Of a DNA stretch of 26,598 bases, positions 9,910 through 14,971 are shown piece by piece. Source of the stretch: a virus; IMG/VR virus record IMGVR_UViG_3300047392_000167, positions 1 through 26,598 of that record, one strand, 5' to 3'. A program made the position numbers and the translations under genes. Under the pieces are notes generated by a model, which was not told the origin of the DNA, made no database searches, and saw only the letters and a list, made by a program, of their open reading frames with translations. Position 1 is the first letter of the stretch. The number at the start of each line of letters is the position of its first letter.

Positions 9910-10092
9910 ATGCTGTCAGAATTTGAAATTAGTCAGATTGCACGAAGTGATATTGTTGTTAATCGCAAGTCGCTACTAATCAAGTCAGCAGTTCGACGCA
10001 TAATTCGAGAGATGCGTGAAGAAGAAATTCGAGAAATCATAACAAAGGAACAAGAGAGATGTCGCAGATTGATAGCACAGAAGCAAGATTAA
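9910..10092 (+). CDS. Small charged hypothetical protein
   Basis: A 60-residue protein with a strong ribosome site (GGAGAG) close before the ATG. From residue 23 on it is very rich in Arg, Glu, Lys and Ile, predicted as one long charged helix. Its last 34 bases overlap the next gene in another frame, which suggests translational coupling with the holin-like protein. No family is recognised. A lysis-associated or regulatory role is only a guess from position. Confidence 0.6.
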   Translation: MLSEFEISQIARSDIVVNRKSLLIKSAVRRIIREMREEEIREIITKEQERCRRLIAQKQD

Positions 10093-10349
10093 CCACACAT
10101 GAGCAAGTGTGTGCAGAACGTTATAAAGCCTTGGAAACCCGTATGGACAGCGTAGAAAAACGAATGGATGCAATTAGTAGTGATGTTAAAGAACTAAAGC
10201 AATCCAATGAGCGACAGTTCTCTGAAATTAAATCAATGCTAAGTGGTGCCAAAGACGACAAGTTCAAAACCATGGTCACAGTAGCAGGCACAATCATAGT
10301 GGCGTTGTTGGGCACAATGGGCTATTTGATTACCCACTTGCCAAAATAA
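10059..10349 (+). CDS. XhlA/holin-like coiled-coil membrane protein
   Basis: A 96-residue protein. Residues 1-60 form an amphipathic heptad-like helix (ALETRMDSVEKRMDAI type), and residues 71-92 form one hydrophobic membrane segment (VTVAGTIIVALLGTMGYL), leaving a short polar tail. This order, a coiled coil then a C-terminal transmembrane helix, is that of haemolysin XhlA-type phage proteins, which cooperate with holins in lysis. The ribosome site AAAGGAAC lies inside the preceding gene. I see no endolysin nearby, so the lysis assignment rests on architecture alone. Confidence 0.6.
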   Translation: MSQIDSTEARLTTHEQVCAERYKALETRMDSVEKRMDAISSDVKELKQSNERQFSEIKSMLSGAKDDKFKTMVTVAGTIIVALLGTMGYLITHLPK

Positions 10350-10392
10350 GTTCAGATCTAACAGCCAGACCATTTCGTGCATATATAATTGT

Positions 10393-11097
10393 ATGCAAGA
10401 AGATACATGGACAAACACACAAACCCAAGTAGGACACGGGGTTACAGGACCTTTGGGCAGTCCCCGTGCTTGGCTACGCAGGGCACTCAATGAAGCCAAC
10501 TTAATAGACACTACCTTTGCAGAAGGTAGTTTGACCACATACGAAATATCAGTTGCAGGCGTTTGGTATAAGAAGCCAGAAGGCTACGGCTTGCCAGTAA
10601 CTGGTATGCATCGTGAATTGTTTCGTTGGTATACCATTCCCGCACCAGGCAAGATGAATCACCCCAAGTCCAAAGACTTTGTGCCAGCATTAGGATTATG
10701 TGCCGCAGTGCCCATGGGCGAAGTGATGAAGTGGTTAAAGATATATCAAGAACATGGTGCGGCTTATGTATGGTGGAAGCGTCCTACAAACTCGGCCCAA
10801 CGAGCAGTTGGTGAAGGTTTAGTGCAAAGACGAGTGCTTGACCATGGTAAGGTCTATGACATGTTGGATGCAGGCAAAACGGCCGCAGAAATTTCCAAGG
10901 CATTGGACTTTCCAGAACCAAACATTTACTATGTGGTCAAGAAATGGCGTGAAGGCATCCCTTTAAAGAATCGCAAACAGGTGGATCATGTAGCAGTGCT
11001 ACAAGACAATGCCGCGGGTATGAGTGTTGATGATATGGCACTTAAACATGACACAAGCCGTTCATACATCTATAGGATCATAGGAGGAAAGAAATAA
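10393..11097 (+). CDS. Hypothetical protein with two C-terminal HTH-like segments
   Basis: A 234-residue protein. Residues 152-186 (MLDAGKTAAEISKAL then NIYYVVKKW) and 202-231 (AGMSVDDMALKHDTS then YIYRII) each look like a Hin/resolvase-type helix-turn-helix, so DNA binding is likely. The N-terminal 130 residues are rich in Trp, Tyr and Pro and are not recognised. The start is uncertain: no ribosome site precedes ATG 10393, and the sequence before it contains a -10-like TATAAT (10384-10389). The next in-frame ATG is at residue 72. The last base of its stop is the first of the next gene's ATG. It could be a late regulator or a DNA-packaging helper. Confidence 0.65.
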   Translation: MQEDTWTNTQTQVGHGVTGPLGSPRAWLRRALNEANLIDTTFAEGSLTTYEISVAGVWYKKPEGYGLPVTGMHRELFRWYTIPAPGKMNHPKSKDFVPALGLCAAVPMGEVMKWLKIYQEHGAAYVWWKRPTNSAQRAVGEGLVQRRVLDHGKVYDMLDAGKTAAEISKALDFPEPNIYYVVKKWREGIPLKNRKQVDHVAVLQDNAAGMSVDDMALKHDTSRSYIYRIIGGKK

Positions 11098-11390
11098 TGG
11101 CCCGCCCCCAACCAACAATCATTTGCACACATGCTGTTGAAGATCGTATTTTTGAAGTGTGTGAAGCAGATGCGGTATTTGCTGTTTTGTATAATGGTGA
11201 ACCTATCAAGGTGCGAACATACAATCCTGACCTTGGCTACCAAGGTTACAAGTATGGTAAAAGTATGTTTCCAGAAGCAGGACATGCTATTCGACTTGCT
11301 CGTCGACTAAACGAAATCCACTCAACTGATGCCTTCACTGTGGGCATTATGGCAGTGAGTAGAGTGTTAGAACCCAACGAAAACGATTAA
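11097..11390 (+). CDS. Hypothetical protein
   Basis: A 97-residue protein whose ATG overlaps the TAA of the HTH protein by one base (TAATG), so it is translationally coupled. AGGAGG lies 7-12 bases upstream. The middle is rich in Tyr and Gly (LGYQGYKYG), followed by an amphipathic helix (residues 60-72). I do not recognise a family. It is the last gene before a pair of terminator hairpins, so it shares a transcript with the HTH protein. Confidence 0.7.
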   Translation: MARPQPTIICTHAVEDRIFEVCEADAVFAVLYNGEPIKVRTYNPDLGYQGYKYGKSMFPEAGHAIRLARRLNEIHSTDAFTVGIMAVSRVLEPNEND

Positions 11391-11419
11391 ACCGCAACAA
11401 AACGTCACTTTGTACAGAC

Positions 11420-11454
11420 AACGCCACTATGCTACCCCGCTGGTGGCGTTTTTT
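11420..11454 (+). terminator. Rho-independent terminator
   Basis: An 8-bp stem AACGCCAC / GTGGCGTT... counted as A11420-C11427 against G11443-T11450, with a 15-base loop and an immediate T run to 11454. It closes the 9910-11390 gene set. Confidence 0.85.
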
Positions 11455-11479
11455 ACTGGTTTTTACTGGATTTTTCATA

Positions 11480-11508
11480 GCATAGCGGCACCGCTATGCA
11501 TGGTTTTT
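11480..11508 (+). terminator. Second hairpin, possible backup terminator
   Basis: An 8-bp perfect stem GCATAGCG / CGCTATGC (11480-11487 with 11492-11499) and a four-base loop GCAC. It is followed by ATGG and six T. It lies 25 bases beyond the first terminator, just before the accessory region with its own promoters. Confidence 0.65.
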
Positions 11509-11538
11509 TGCCATTGTCAAGCGTTTTTTGGTGGTTTT

Positions 11539-11554
11539 GTAGCAAAAATACAAC
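11539..11554 (+). promoter_or_regulatory. Degenerate copy of upstream palindrome (promoter P1)
   Basis: GTAGCAAAAATACAAC, matching 14 of 16 bases of the perfect palindrome found before P2 and P3. It ends 21 bases before the -35 box, the same distance as at P2. Only the right half-site is intact here. Confidence 0.5.
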
Positions 11555-11575
11555 AAAAATAGGCTCAAAAAGTGC

Positions 11576-11604
11576 TTGACTTTTTGTTACGCAGGCCGTA
11601 TAAT
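11576..11604 (+). promoter_or_regulatory. Sigma70-type promoter P1
   Basis: TTGACT (11576-11581), 17-base spacer, TATAAT (11599-11604). The spacer contains GTTACGC, also present at P3 and nearly so at P2 and P6. Predicted +1 is about 11611, the A of an in-frame ATG. It drives the gene at 11638. Confidence 0.9.
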
Positions 11605-11637
11605 AAACACATGTTAAACAAAAAGGAGTATGTAAAA

Positions 11638-11922
11638 ATGTCAAAAGTTGTAACACATTACATTTGCCCTGCTAATACAAACAGCACGTTCCCTACAACA
11701 AGTTTGCCTATGTCAAAAAACGATAGCAAAATAATGCAAGCAGTTCTTGCTTCAAAGTGCATGTATACCATTAGCGTTCATTTAATGCATTTTGGCAAAA
11801 AGTATTTTCCACAGCATACAGCACAACATTTTGGTGTCAGCACAATGTCGCATACGCAACTTGCACAATGCACTATTACTAAAAAAATAGACAGCACTTG
11901 CAGTAGCCCAGTTTTACAATAA
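11638..11922 (+). CDS. Hypothetical small protein, first of accessory set
   Basis: A 94-residue protein from the ATG at 11638, which has AAGGAG nine bases upstream. A longer in-frame start at ATG 11611 would fall on the predicted transcription start and add nine residues. The protein is rich in Thr, Ser, His and Lys with four Cys, but no motif is recognised. It forms a one-gene transcription unit: its own consensus promoter before it and a hairpin after it. Early expression is likely from the promoter strength; the function is unknown. Confidence 0.65.
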   Translation: MSKVVTHYICPANTNSTFPTTSLPMSKNDSKIMQAVLASKCMYTISVHLMHFGKKYFPQHTAQHFGVSTMSHTQLAQCTITKKIDSTCSSPVLQ

Positions 11923-11938
11923 GTTAGTATGCACTAAC

Positions 11939-11963
11939 GCAAGCACTACATGTTAGTGCTTGC
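11939..11963 (+). terminator. Hairpin after first accessory gene
   Basis: A 10-bp perfect stem GCAAGCACTA / TAGTGCTTGC with loop CATGT. The same hairpin recurs at 12413-12437. No long T run follows, so termination may be partial; it may also protect the RNA 3' end. Confidence 0.6.
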
Positions 11964-12002
11964 TAACCTTTATATGTTAGTGACTACTGACCAATAGTTA
12001 CC

Positions 12003-12018
12003 GTTGTAAAAATACAAC
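12003..12018 (+). promoter_or_regulatory. Palindromic upstream site, P2
   Basis: GTTGTA-AAAA-TACAAC, perfect 6-bp arms with a 4-base centre. It ends 21 bases before the -35 box. Repeated exactly at 12478-12493. Its fixed place suggests an operator or activator site, or an UP-like element because of the A runs. Confidence 0.6.
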
Positions 12019-12039
12019 AGTAGCAGGCTCAAAAAACAC

Positions 12040-12068
12040 TTGACTTTGCGTTATGCTTTTGCTATAAT
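12040..12068 (+). promoter_or_regulatory. Sigma70-type promoter P2
   Basis: TTGACT (12040-12045), 17-base spacer with GTTATGC, TATAAT (12063-12068). Predicted +1 is A12075, which is also the first base of a leader hairpin. Confidence 0.9.
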
Positions 12069-12074
12069 AACAAC

Positions 12075-12109
12075 ATAGCAACAAAAAGCATGTCGCACAA
12101 CGTTGCTAT
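12075..12109 (+). ncRNA. 5' leader stem-loop, copy 1
   Basis: ATAGCAAC (12075-12082) pairs perfectly with GTTGCTAT (12102-12109) around a 19-base loop ending GCACAAC. The stem begins at the predicted transcript start. The paralogous leader at 12549-12588 keeps the stem with changed bases. Likely a 5'-end stabiliser or a translation control element of the mRNA. Confidence 0.55.
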
Positions 12110-12131
12110 ACTTTAACAAAAAAAGGTCTAT

Positions 12132-12398
12132 ATGTTAAAACATTATACAATAGTTGGCGTCAGCAAACGCAACAACAAGTATGCTTATCGTTTTTCAAAC
12201 GGTAATGCTAAAGTACGCTTCAAGCAGTTGCTTGCAACTGGTAATACTGAAGTAATACTTTACACTTTAGCAGAGCCAACACTACGCAGTTTTGCCGCAC
12301 AGCAGTGTCGCAACAACATAGACAACAATGTTGCAAGCGAGCACATGTCTGCATGCTTTAACTTTGTCAACGCAGAGGGAACTGTTTACAAGTTGTAA
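12132..12398 (+). CDS. Hypothetical small basic protein
   Basis: An 88-residue protein; AAAAAAAGG lies about seven bases before the ATG. The N-terminal half (YTIVGVSKRNNKYAYRF, residues 5-21) reads as alternating beta strands with basic residues. The second half is helical with two Cys. No family recognised. The stop codon lies inside the left arm of a long hairpin (12395-12441). Single-gene transcription unit under P2. Confidence 0.65.
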   Translation: MLKHYTIVGVSKRNNKYAYRFSNGNAKVRFKQLLATGNTEVILYTLAEPTLRSFAAQQCRNNIDNNVASEHMSACFNFVNAEGTVYKL

Positions 12399-12441
12399 GC
12401 AAGCACTAACCAGCAAGCACTACATGTTAGTGCTTGCTTAC
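12395..12441 (+). terminator. Nested alternative hairpins at gene end
   Basis: GTAAGCAAGCACTAA (12395-12409) pairs over 15 bp with 12427-12441. An inner copy AGCAAGCACTA (12412-12422) competes for the same right arm (12428-12438) with loop CATGT. The outer stem includes the stop codon of the upstream gene, so ribosomes ending there should favour the inner stem. Confidence 0.6.
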
Positions 12442-12477
12442 CTACGTAAGTTAGTGACTACTGACACAGAAGTTACC

Positions 12478-12493
12478 GTTGTAAAAATACAAC
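12478..12493 (+). promoter_or_regulatory. Palindromic upstream site, P3
   Basis: Exact second copy of GTTGTA-AAAA-TACAAC, ending 20 bases before the P3 -35 box and preceded by AGTTACC as at P2. Confidence 0.6.
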
Positions 12494-12513
12494 AAAAAAA
12501 TAACAAAAAGTGC

Positions 12514-12542
12514 TTGACATCCTGTTACGCTTTTGCTATAAT
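12514..12542 (+). promoter_or_regulatory. Sigma70-type promoter P3 (perfect consensus)
   Basis: TTGACA (12514-12519), 17-base spacer with GTTACGC, TATAAT (12537-12542). Both boxes are the full consensus. Predicted +1 is A12549, again the first base of a leader stem. Confidence 0.92.
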
Positions 12543-12548
12543 AACTAC

Positions 12549-12588
12549 ATAGACAGCAAACAACGCACTTTTGCACAACGCTGTTTAT
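12549..12588 (+). ncRNA. 5' leader stem-loop, copy 2
   Basis: ATAGACAGC (12549-12557) pairs with GCTGTTTAT (12580-12588), one G-U, around a 22-base loop ending GCACAAC as in copy 1. Compared with copy 1, both arms have changed while pairing is kept. Confidence 0.55.
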
Positions 12589-12612
12589 ATTTTTAACAAA
12601 AAGGCTCTTACT

Positions 12613-12807
12613 ATGCAAAGTTTATTGCAACAAAAACTTGCCAGCTACGCAGTAGCACAAGCATTTTTAGACACACTAACGGATGCACAACTGCAACAAC
12701 TGCATGCAGTGTTAGTAGATGACAGTGTAGCAGGCATTACATTGCGTCGCAACTTGCATGTTGTTGTATCAACTACAATGCTCAACCGCGAGGACGCACA
12801 AGCGTAA
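12613..12807 (+). CDS. Hypothetical small helical protein
   Basis: A 64-residue protein from ATG 12613, preceded by AAAAAGG. An upstream TTG at 12571 in the same frame lies in the leader hairpin and is rejected as the start. The sequence is Gln-, Leu- and Ala-rich (SLLQQKLASYAVAQAFL, residues 3-19; DAQLQQLHAVLVDD, 23-36) and should fold as an amphipathic helix pair. No family recognised. It shares a transcript with the next gene. Confidence 0.6.
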   Translation: MQSLLQQKLASYAVAQAFLDTLTDAQLQQLHAVLVDDSVAGITLRRNLHVVVSTTMLNREDAQA

Positions 12808-12811
12808 TAAC

Positions 12812-12967
12812 ATGCAAGCAACACACATTTTGATTACTACACTACAAAAACGCATTGCCGCACTAACTGCACTGCAACAACAACAAACAGTGCCTGCTAA
12901 ACGTGCGTATTACACACGCCGCATTAACAATGCACAAAAGCAACTTGCAAAATACCTTGCGTATTAA
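12812..12967 (+). CDS. Hypothetical small helical protein
   Basis: A 51-residue protein starting four bases after the previous stop. The ribosome site is weak, so translation probably depends on coupling to the upstream gene. It is rich in Gln, Ala, Arg and Lys, and is almost entirely predicted helix with a basic C-terminal half (RAYYTRRINNAQKQLAKYL). No family recognised. A terminator follows directly. Confidence 0.55.
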   Translation: MQATHILITTLQKRIAALTALQQQQTVPAKRAYYTRRINNAQKQLAKYLAY

Positions 12968-12974
12968 ACAAGCC

Positions 12975-13007
12975 AGCAAGCATACACAATGTATGCTTGC
13001 TATTTTT
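12975..13007 (+). terminator. Rho-independent terminator, copy 1
   Basis: An 11-bp stem AGCAAGCATAC / GTATGCTTGCT (12975-12985 with 12991-13001), short loop, then ATTTTT. Part of the exact 62-bp repeat. Confidence 0.85.
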
Positions 13008-13036
13008 AAAAGTTACCGCAAACAAGGAAAAACATG
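12975..13036 (+). repeat. 62-bp exact direct repeat, copy 1
   Basis: Identical to 13293-13354: terminator hairpin, AAAAGTTACCGCAAAC, ribosome site AAGGAAAAAC and the ATG of the next gene. The two copies are 318 bases apart and flank the gene at 13034. Confidence 0.95.
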
Positions 13037-13282
13037 TCAAACACATACACTTTTAACAACTTAAACTTTACAGCAGAACTCATGCAAGATGCAGACTTTG
13101 TTCAAAGCATTGAGGAAAGCATCAACGATCACTTGCCAATGACAGCAGACTTTGATTACAAGTATTGCATTGACACCAACACATTGCAAGTCAATATCAA
13201 CTGCGACTTGTCTGTAGAGCAGTTGGCAGATTTAGCAGACTGCTACAGCGAACTGTTGTTGATGCCGCAAGCATTTGCCTAA
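13034..13282 (+). CDS. Hypothetical acidic small protein
   Basis: An 82-residue acidic protein, with many Asp and Glu and only one basic residue visible (Lys43). AAGGAAAAAC supplies the ribosome site. The start is shared with the 62-bp repeat. No promoter lies directly before it, only the terminator of the preceding unit, so expression must come from read-through or from processing of that RNA. Strong acidity is common in DNA-mimic anti-defence proteins, but that is only a suggestion. No family recognised. Confidence 0.65.
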   Translation: MSNTYTFNNLNFTAELMQDADFVQSIEESINDHLPMTADFDYKYCIDTNTLQVNINCDLSVEQLADLADCYSELLLMPQAFA

Positions 13283-13292
13283 CACACACACA

Positions 13293-13325
13293 AGCAAGCA
13301 TACACAATGTATGCTTGCTATTTTT
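13293..13325 (+). terminator. Rho-independent terminator, copy 2
   Basis: Same 11-bp stem, short loop and T run as at 12975-13007, now between the acidic protein and the methyltransferase. Confidence 0.85.
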
Positions 13326-13354
13326 AAAAGTTACCGCAAACAAGGAAAAACATG
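13293..13354 (+). repeat. 62-bp exact direct repeat, copy 2
   Basis: Identical to 12975-13036 up to and including the ATG. It supplies the ribosome site and start codon of the methyltransferase. Confidence 0.95.
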
Positions 13355-13990
13355 AAATATCTATTAGATGATTTAAAACAAGCGTGGCGCTATCGCAACG
13401 CACCAACACCACGTTGGACTGGGGACAGTTTAGACTATTGTGCCCGCAAGTTTGGTTCAGTACCAAGTTACCGCAGTGACCTGCGTTTGCATCGAGCAGT
13501 AGCATCACAAGCCGTGCCTGGAGGCTATATTTTAGAGTTAGGTGTAGCAACTGGACGCAGTATCCGTCATTGGGCCAGTTTATTCCCAAACCAAACTGTT
13601 TATGGCTTTGATGGCTTTGAAGGCATTTACGAAGATTGGAATGGATTTAAAGCAGGGCACTTTGCACAGAAGTTACCGCAGGTGCCGCATAACGTTGAAC
13701 TTGTAGTTGGACGCTTTGATGCTACACTGCCAGGCTGGACACAGCAAAACCCAGGCTTTGCAAGCATTATTCACATTGACAGTGATTTGTATAGTGCGGC
13801 AAAAGATGCGTTCAAGTGGTTAAAACCTTACATACGCTCTGGCACCATCATTGTGTTTGATGAGTATTGGAACTACCCAACTTGGCAAGAACACGAATAT
13901 CGGGCCTGGCAAGAAGAAGGTATCCCATATGACTATATTGGTTATGTGCATGGTGGCAACTACCAACCTGTAGCAGTAAAGGTAAAATAA
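13352..13990 (+). CDS. TylF/MycF-like class I SAM-dependent methyltransferase
   Basis: A 212-residue protein with class I methyltransferase motifs: ELGVATGRS (62-70) as the SAM-binding glycine loop, GFDGFEG (85-91), HIDSDLY (141-147) and VFDEYW (168-173). The acidic residues of the last two motifs fit the metal site of the TylF/macrocin O-methyltransferase and Methyltransf_24 group, which methylate sugars or small molecules. In a phage it could alter a surface glycan, a nucleotide or a metabolite; the substrate cannot be told from sequence. The start and ribosome site come from the second 62-bp repeat. It overlaps the next ATG by one base (TAATG). Confidence 0.8.
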   Translation: MKYLLDDLKQAWRYRNAPTPRWTGDSLDYCARKFGSVPSYRSDLRLHRAVASQAVPGGYILELGVATGRSIRHWASLFPNQTVYGFDGFEGIYEDWNGFKAGHFAQKLPQVPHNVELVVGRFDATLPGWTQQNPGFASIIHIDSDLYSAAKDAFKWLKPYIRSGTIIVFDEYWNYPTWQEHEYRAWQEEGIPYDYIGYVHGGNYQPVAVKVK

Positions 13991-14142
13991 TGACAACTGA
14001 AAACAAACAACCAAAAAAGATGGGTCGCCCACCAAAACCAGGTGGGGCAATGAGCAACAAAGAACGCCAGCAAGCATGGAGAAACCGTCAAAAAGCACTG
14101 AAAAATAGTGTTGTAAATCAGCAACAACCCGCAAAAGCATAG
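13990..14142 (+). CDS. Small AT-hook-like basic peptide
   Basis: A 50-residue peptide starting on the last base of the methyltransferase stop. It carries GRPPKP at residues 12-17, close to the AT-hook core that binds the minor groove of AT-rich DNA. It is followed by a basic, Gln-rich helix (KERQQAWRNRQKAL, 24-37). The peptide has no hydrophobic core. The stop codon overlaps a terminator-like hairpin. A DNA-binding or nucleoid-directed role is plausible; there is no direct evidence. Confidence 0.55.
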   Translation: MTTENKQPKKMGRPPKPGGAMSNKERQQAWRNRQKALKNSVVNQQQPAKA

Positions 14143-14155
14143 GGTTTTTGGTTGC
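14121..14155 (+). terminator. Terminator-like hairpin before P4
   Basis: AACCC (14126-14130) pairs with GGGTT (14142-14146), then TTT. GCAAC (14121-14125) can extend the stem by pairing with GTTGC (14151-14155). It overlaps the stop of the AT-hook gene and the -35 box of P4. Confidence 0.5.
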
Positions 14156-14180
14156 CCAGAATCCAAAACAGCAGTATAAT
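14152..14180 (+). promoter_or_regulatory. Promoter P4
   Basis: Perfect TATAAT at 14175-14180. At 17 bases upstream is TTGCCC, a poor -35 (three of six), but exactly conserved at P5. Predicted +1 is the A of ATG 14187. The weak -35 suggests activator help or a middle-class promoter. Confidence 0.65.
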
Positions 14181-14216
14181 AAACACATGTTCAACAAAGT
14201 ATCAGGAGATACAAAA

Positions 14217-14822
14217 ATGGCTAAGCATACATTCACTACATTTCGCTACGATGACGAGAACCAAAAACTGGCTCAAGCATTGTTTCAGTTTAAGAGAAAC
14301 AAGACCTATGCTGTAGAGCGTATGGGCTTAGGAGACTTAAATCCTAATGACGATATCGCAGAGTTTTTTGTTGTTGCTGAAGTAGAGACTCAGTATCGCA
14401 AAAAGAAAACAGATGCTTGGCAAAGTCGCGAAGACTTTTGGACCATAAAGAACATCTTTGCTAAAAGTTGCCCTCATTGGGAACGAAACGCAGTTAGCGT
14501 GTCAGTTGGTGTAGGTATTCGCGGCGATGATAGCGAAACACCACTTACCCAAAAGGTAGTGACCTTCCAAACTTGGTTTGATAACAAATACAATAGTCAA
14601 GCAGACGGTATAGCCAAGAAAATTGTTAGAGGCGAATACGATCAAACTTGCGAAGTGGTCCGTGCTAAATGGAACGATTACTATATTACAGATGGACAGG
14701 TCAATTTGAATGCTCTCAAAAATGGTGTTGGCATTATGTTGGTCCTGGGCAAGCATCTTGAACAAGAGCAAGAGGCTCAGAACCAAAAGACTCGTGACAT
14801 CTTTAACAAGATTAAAATCTAA
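14217..14822 (+). CDS. Hypothetical protein, 201 residues
   Basis: The start at ATG 14217 has CAGGAGAT upstream. An earlier in-frame ATG at 14187, on the predicted transcript start, would add ten residues. The protein begins MAKHTFTTFRYDD. A mixed alpha/beta core includes AEFFVVAEV (48-56) and AVSVSVGVGI (about 92-101), then a helical C-terminus rich in Gln, Glu and Lys. No family recognised. It is a single-gene unit between P4 and a strong hairpin. Confidence 0.7.
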   Translation: MAKHTFTTFRYDDENQKLAQALFQFKRNKTYAVERMGLGDLNPNDDIAEFFVVAEVETQYRKKKTDAWQSREDFWTIKNIFAKSCPHWERNAVSVSVGVGIRGDDSETPLTQKVVTFQTWFDNKYNSQADGIAKKIVRGEYDQTCEVVRAKWNDYYITDGQVNLNALKNGVGIMLVLGKHLEQEQEAQNQKTRDIFNKIKI

Positions 14823-14836
14823 AAAGTAATACTAAA

Positions 14837-14885
14837 GTAGGGTGTTGCGTAAAAGCAACAACCCTACTAATAATAGGGTTTTTGG
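14837..14885 (+). terminator. Two mutually exclusive hairpins
   Basis: Hairpin A: GTAGGGTGTTGC (14837-14848) pairs with 14855-14867, with one bulged A at 14860 and loop GTAAAA. Hairpin B: AACCCTA (14860-14866) pairs with TAGGGTT (14874-14880), loop of seven, followed by TTT, a standard terminator. A and B share 14860-14867, so only one can form. Confidence 0.65.
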
Positions 14886-14923
14886 TTGCCCATAACACAA
14901 AAGAGCAGTATAATAAACACATG
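14855..14923 (+). repeat. Promoter module C, copy 2
   Basis: Same length and order as 14121-14189. The hairpin loop and the promoter spacer differ; the stem, TTGGTTGCCCA and GCAGTATAATAAACACATG are kept. Confidence 0.85.
14886..14914 (+). promoter_or_regulatory. Promoter P5
   Basis: TTGCCC (14886-14891), 17-base spacer, TATAAT (14909-14914), then AAACACATG as at P1 and P4. Predicted +1 is A14921. Confidence 0.65.
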
Positions 14924-14971
14924 GACAGCAAAAACAAGGTCCATGACACACTTAACACACAGGAGTTAGAT

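Larger units (their letters stand above)
11939..12131 (+). repeat. Accessory intergenic module, copy 1 (pairs with 12413-12612)
   Basis: This 193-base spacer and the 200-base spacer at 12413-12612 are homologous throughout. In order both hold the GCAAGCACTA hairpin, GTTAGTGACTACTGAC, AGTTACCG, the GTTGTA-AAAA-TACAAC palindrome, a consensus promoter, a leader hairpin and TTAACAAAAA before the ribosome site. The genes they precede are not similar, so the regulatory module was copied apart from the coding sequence. Confidence 0.85.
12413..12612 (+). repeat. Accessory intergenic module, copy 2 (pairs with 11939-12131)
   Basis: Same ordered elements as copy 1, with the palindrome, promoter spacing and leader hairpin all kept. 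Differences are concentrated in linkers and in compensatory stem positions. Confidence 0.85.
14121..14189 (+). repeat. Promoter module C, copy 1 (pairs with 14855-14923)
   Basis: A 69-base block homologous, without length change, to 14855-14923. It holds a terminator-like hairpin, TTGGTTGCCCA, and GCAGTATAATAAACACATG. Confidence 0.85.

Noticed and set aside
11572-11637. Upstream start (GTG 11572) for the first accessory gene
   Set aside because: It would start inside promoter P1, before the predicted transcript start. The ATG at 11638 has a good ribosome site; ATG 11611 is kept only as an alternative.
12328-12552. Plus-strand frame of 74 codons overlapping the end of the P2 gene
   Set aside because: It crosses the hairpin, palindrome and promoter P3, has no ribosome site, and conflicts with the better-supported gene.
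13820-14236. Minus-strand frames opposite the methyltransferase and AT-hook genes
   Set aside because: They run through promoter P4 and a terminator, and the translation looks like antisense hydrophobic noise.
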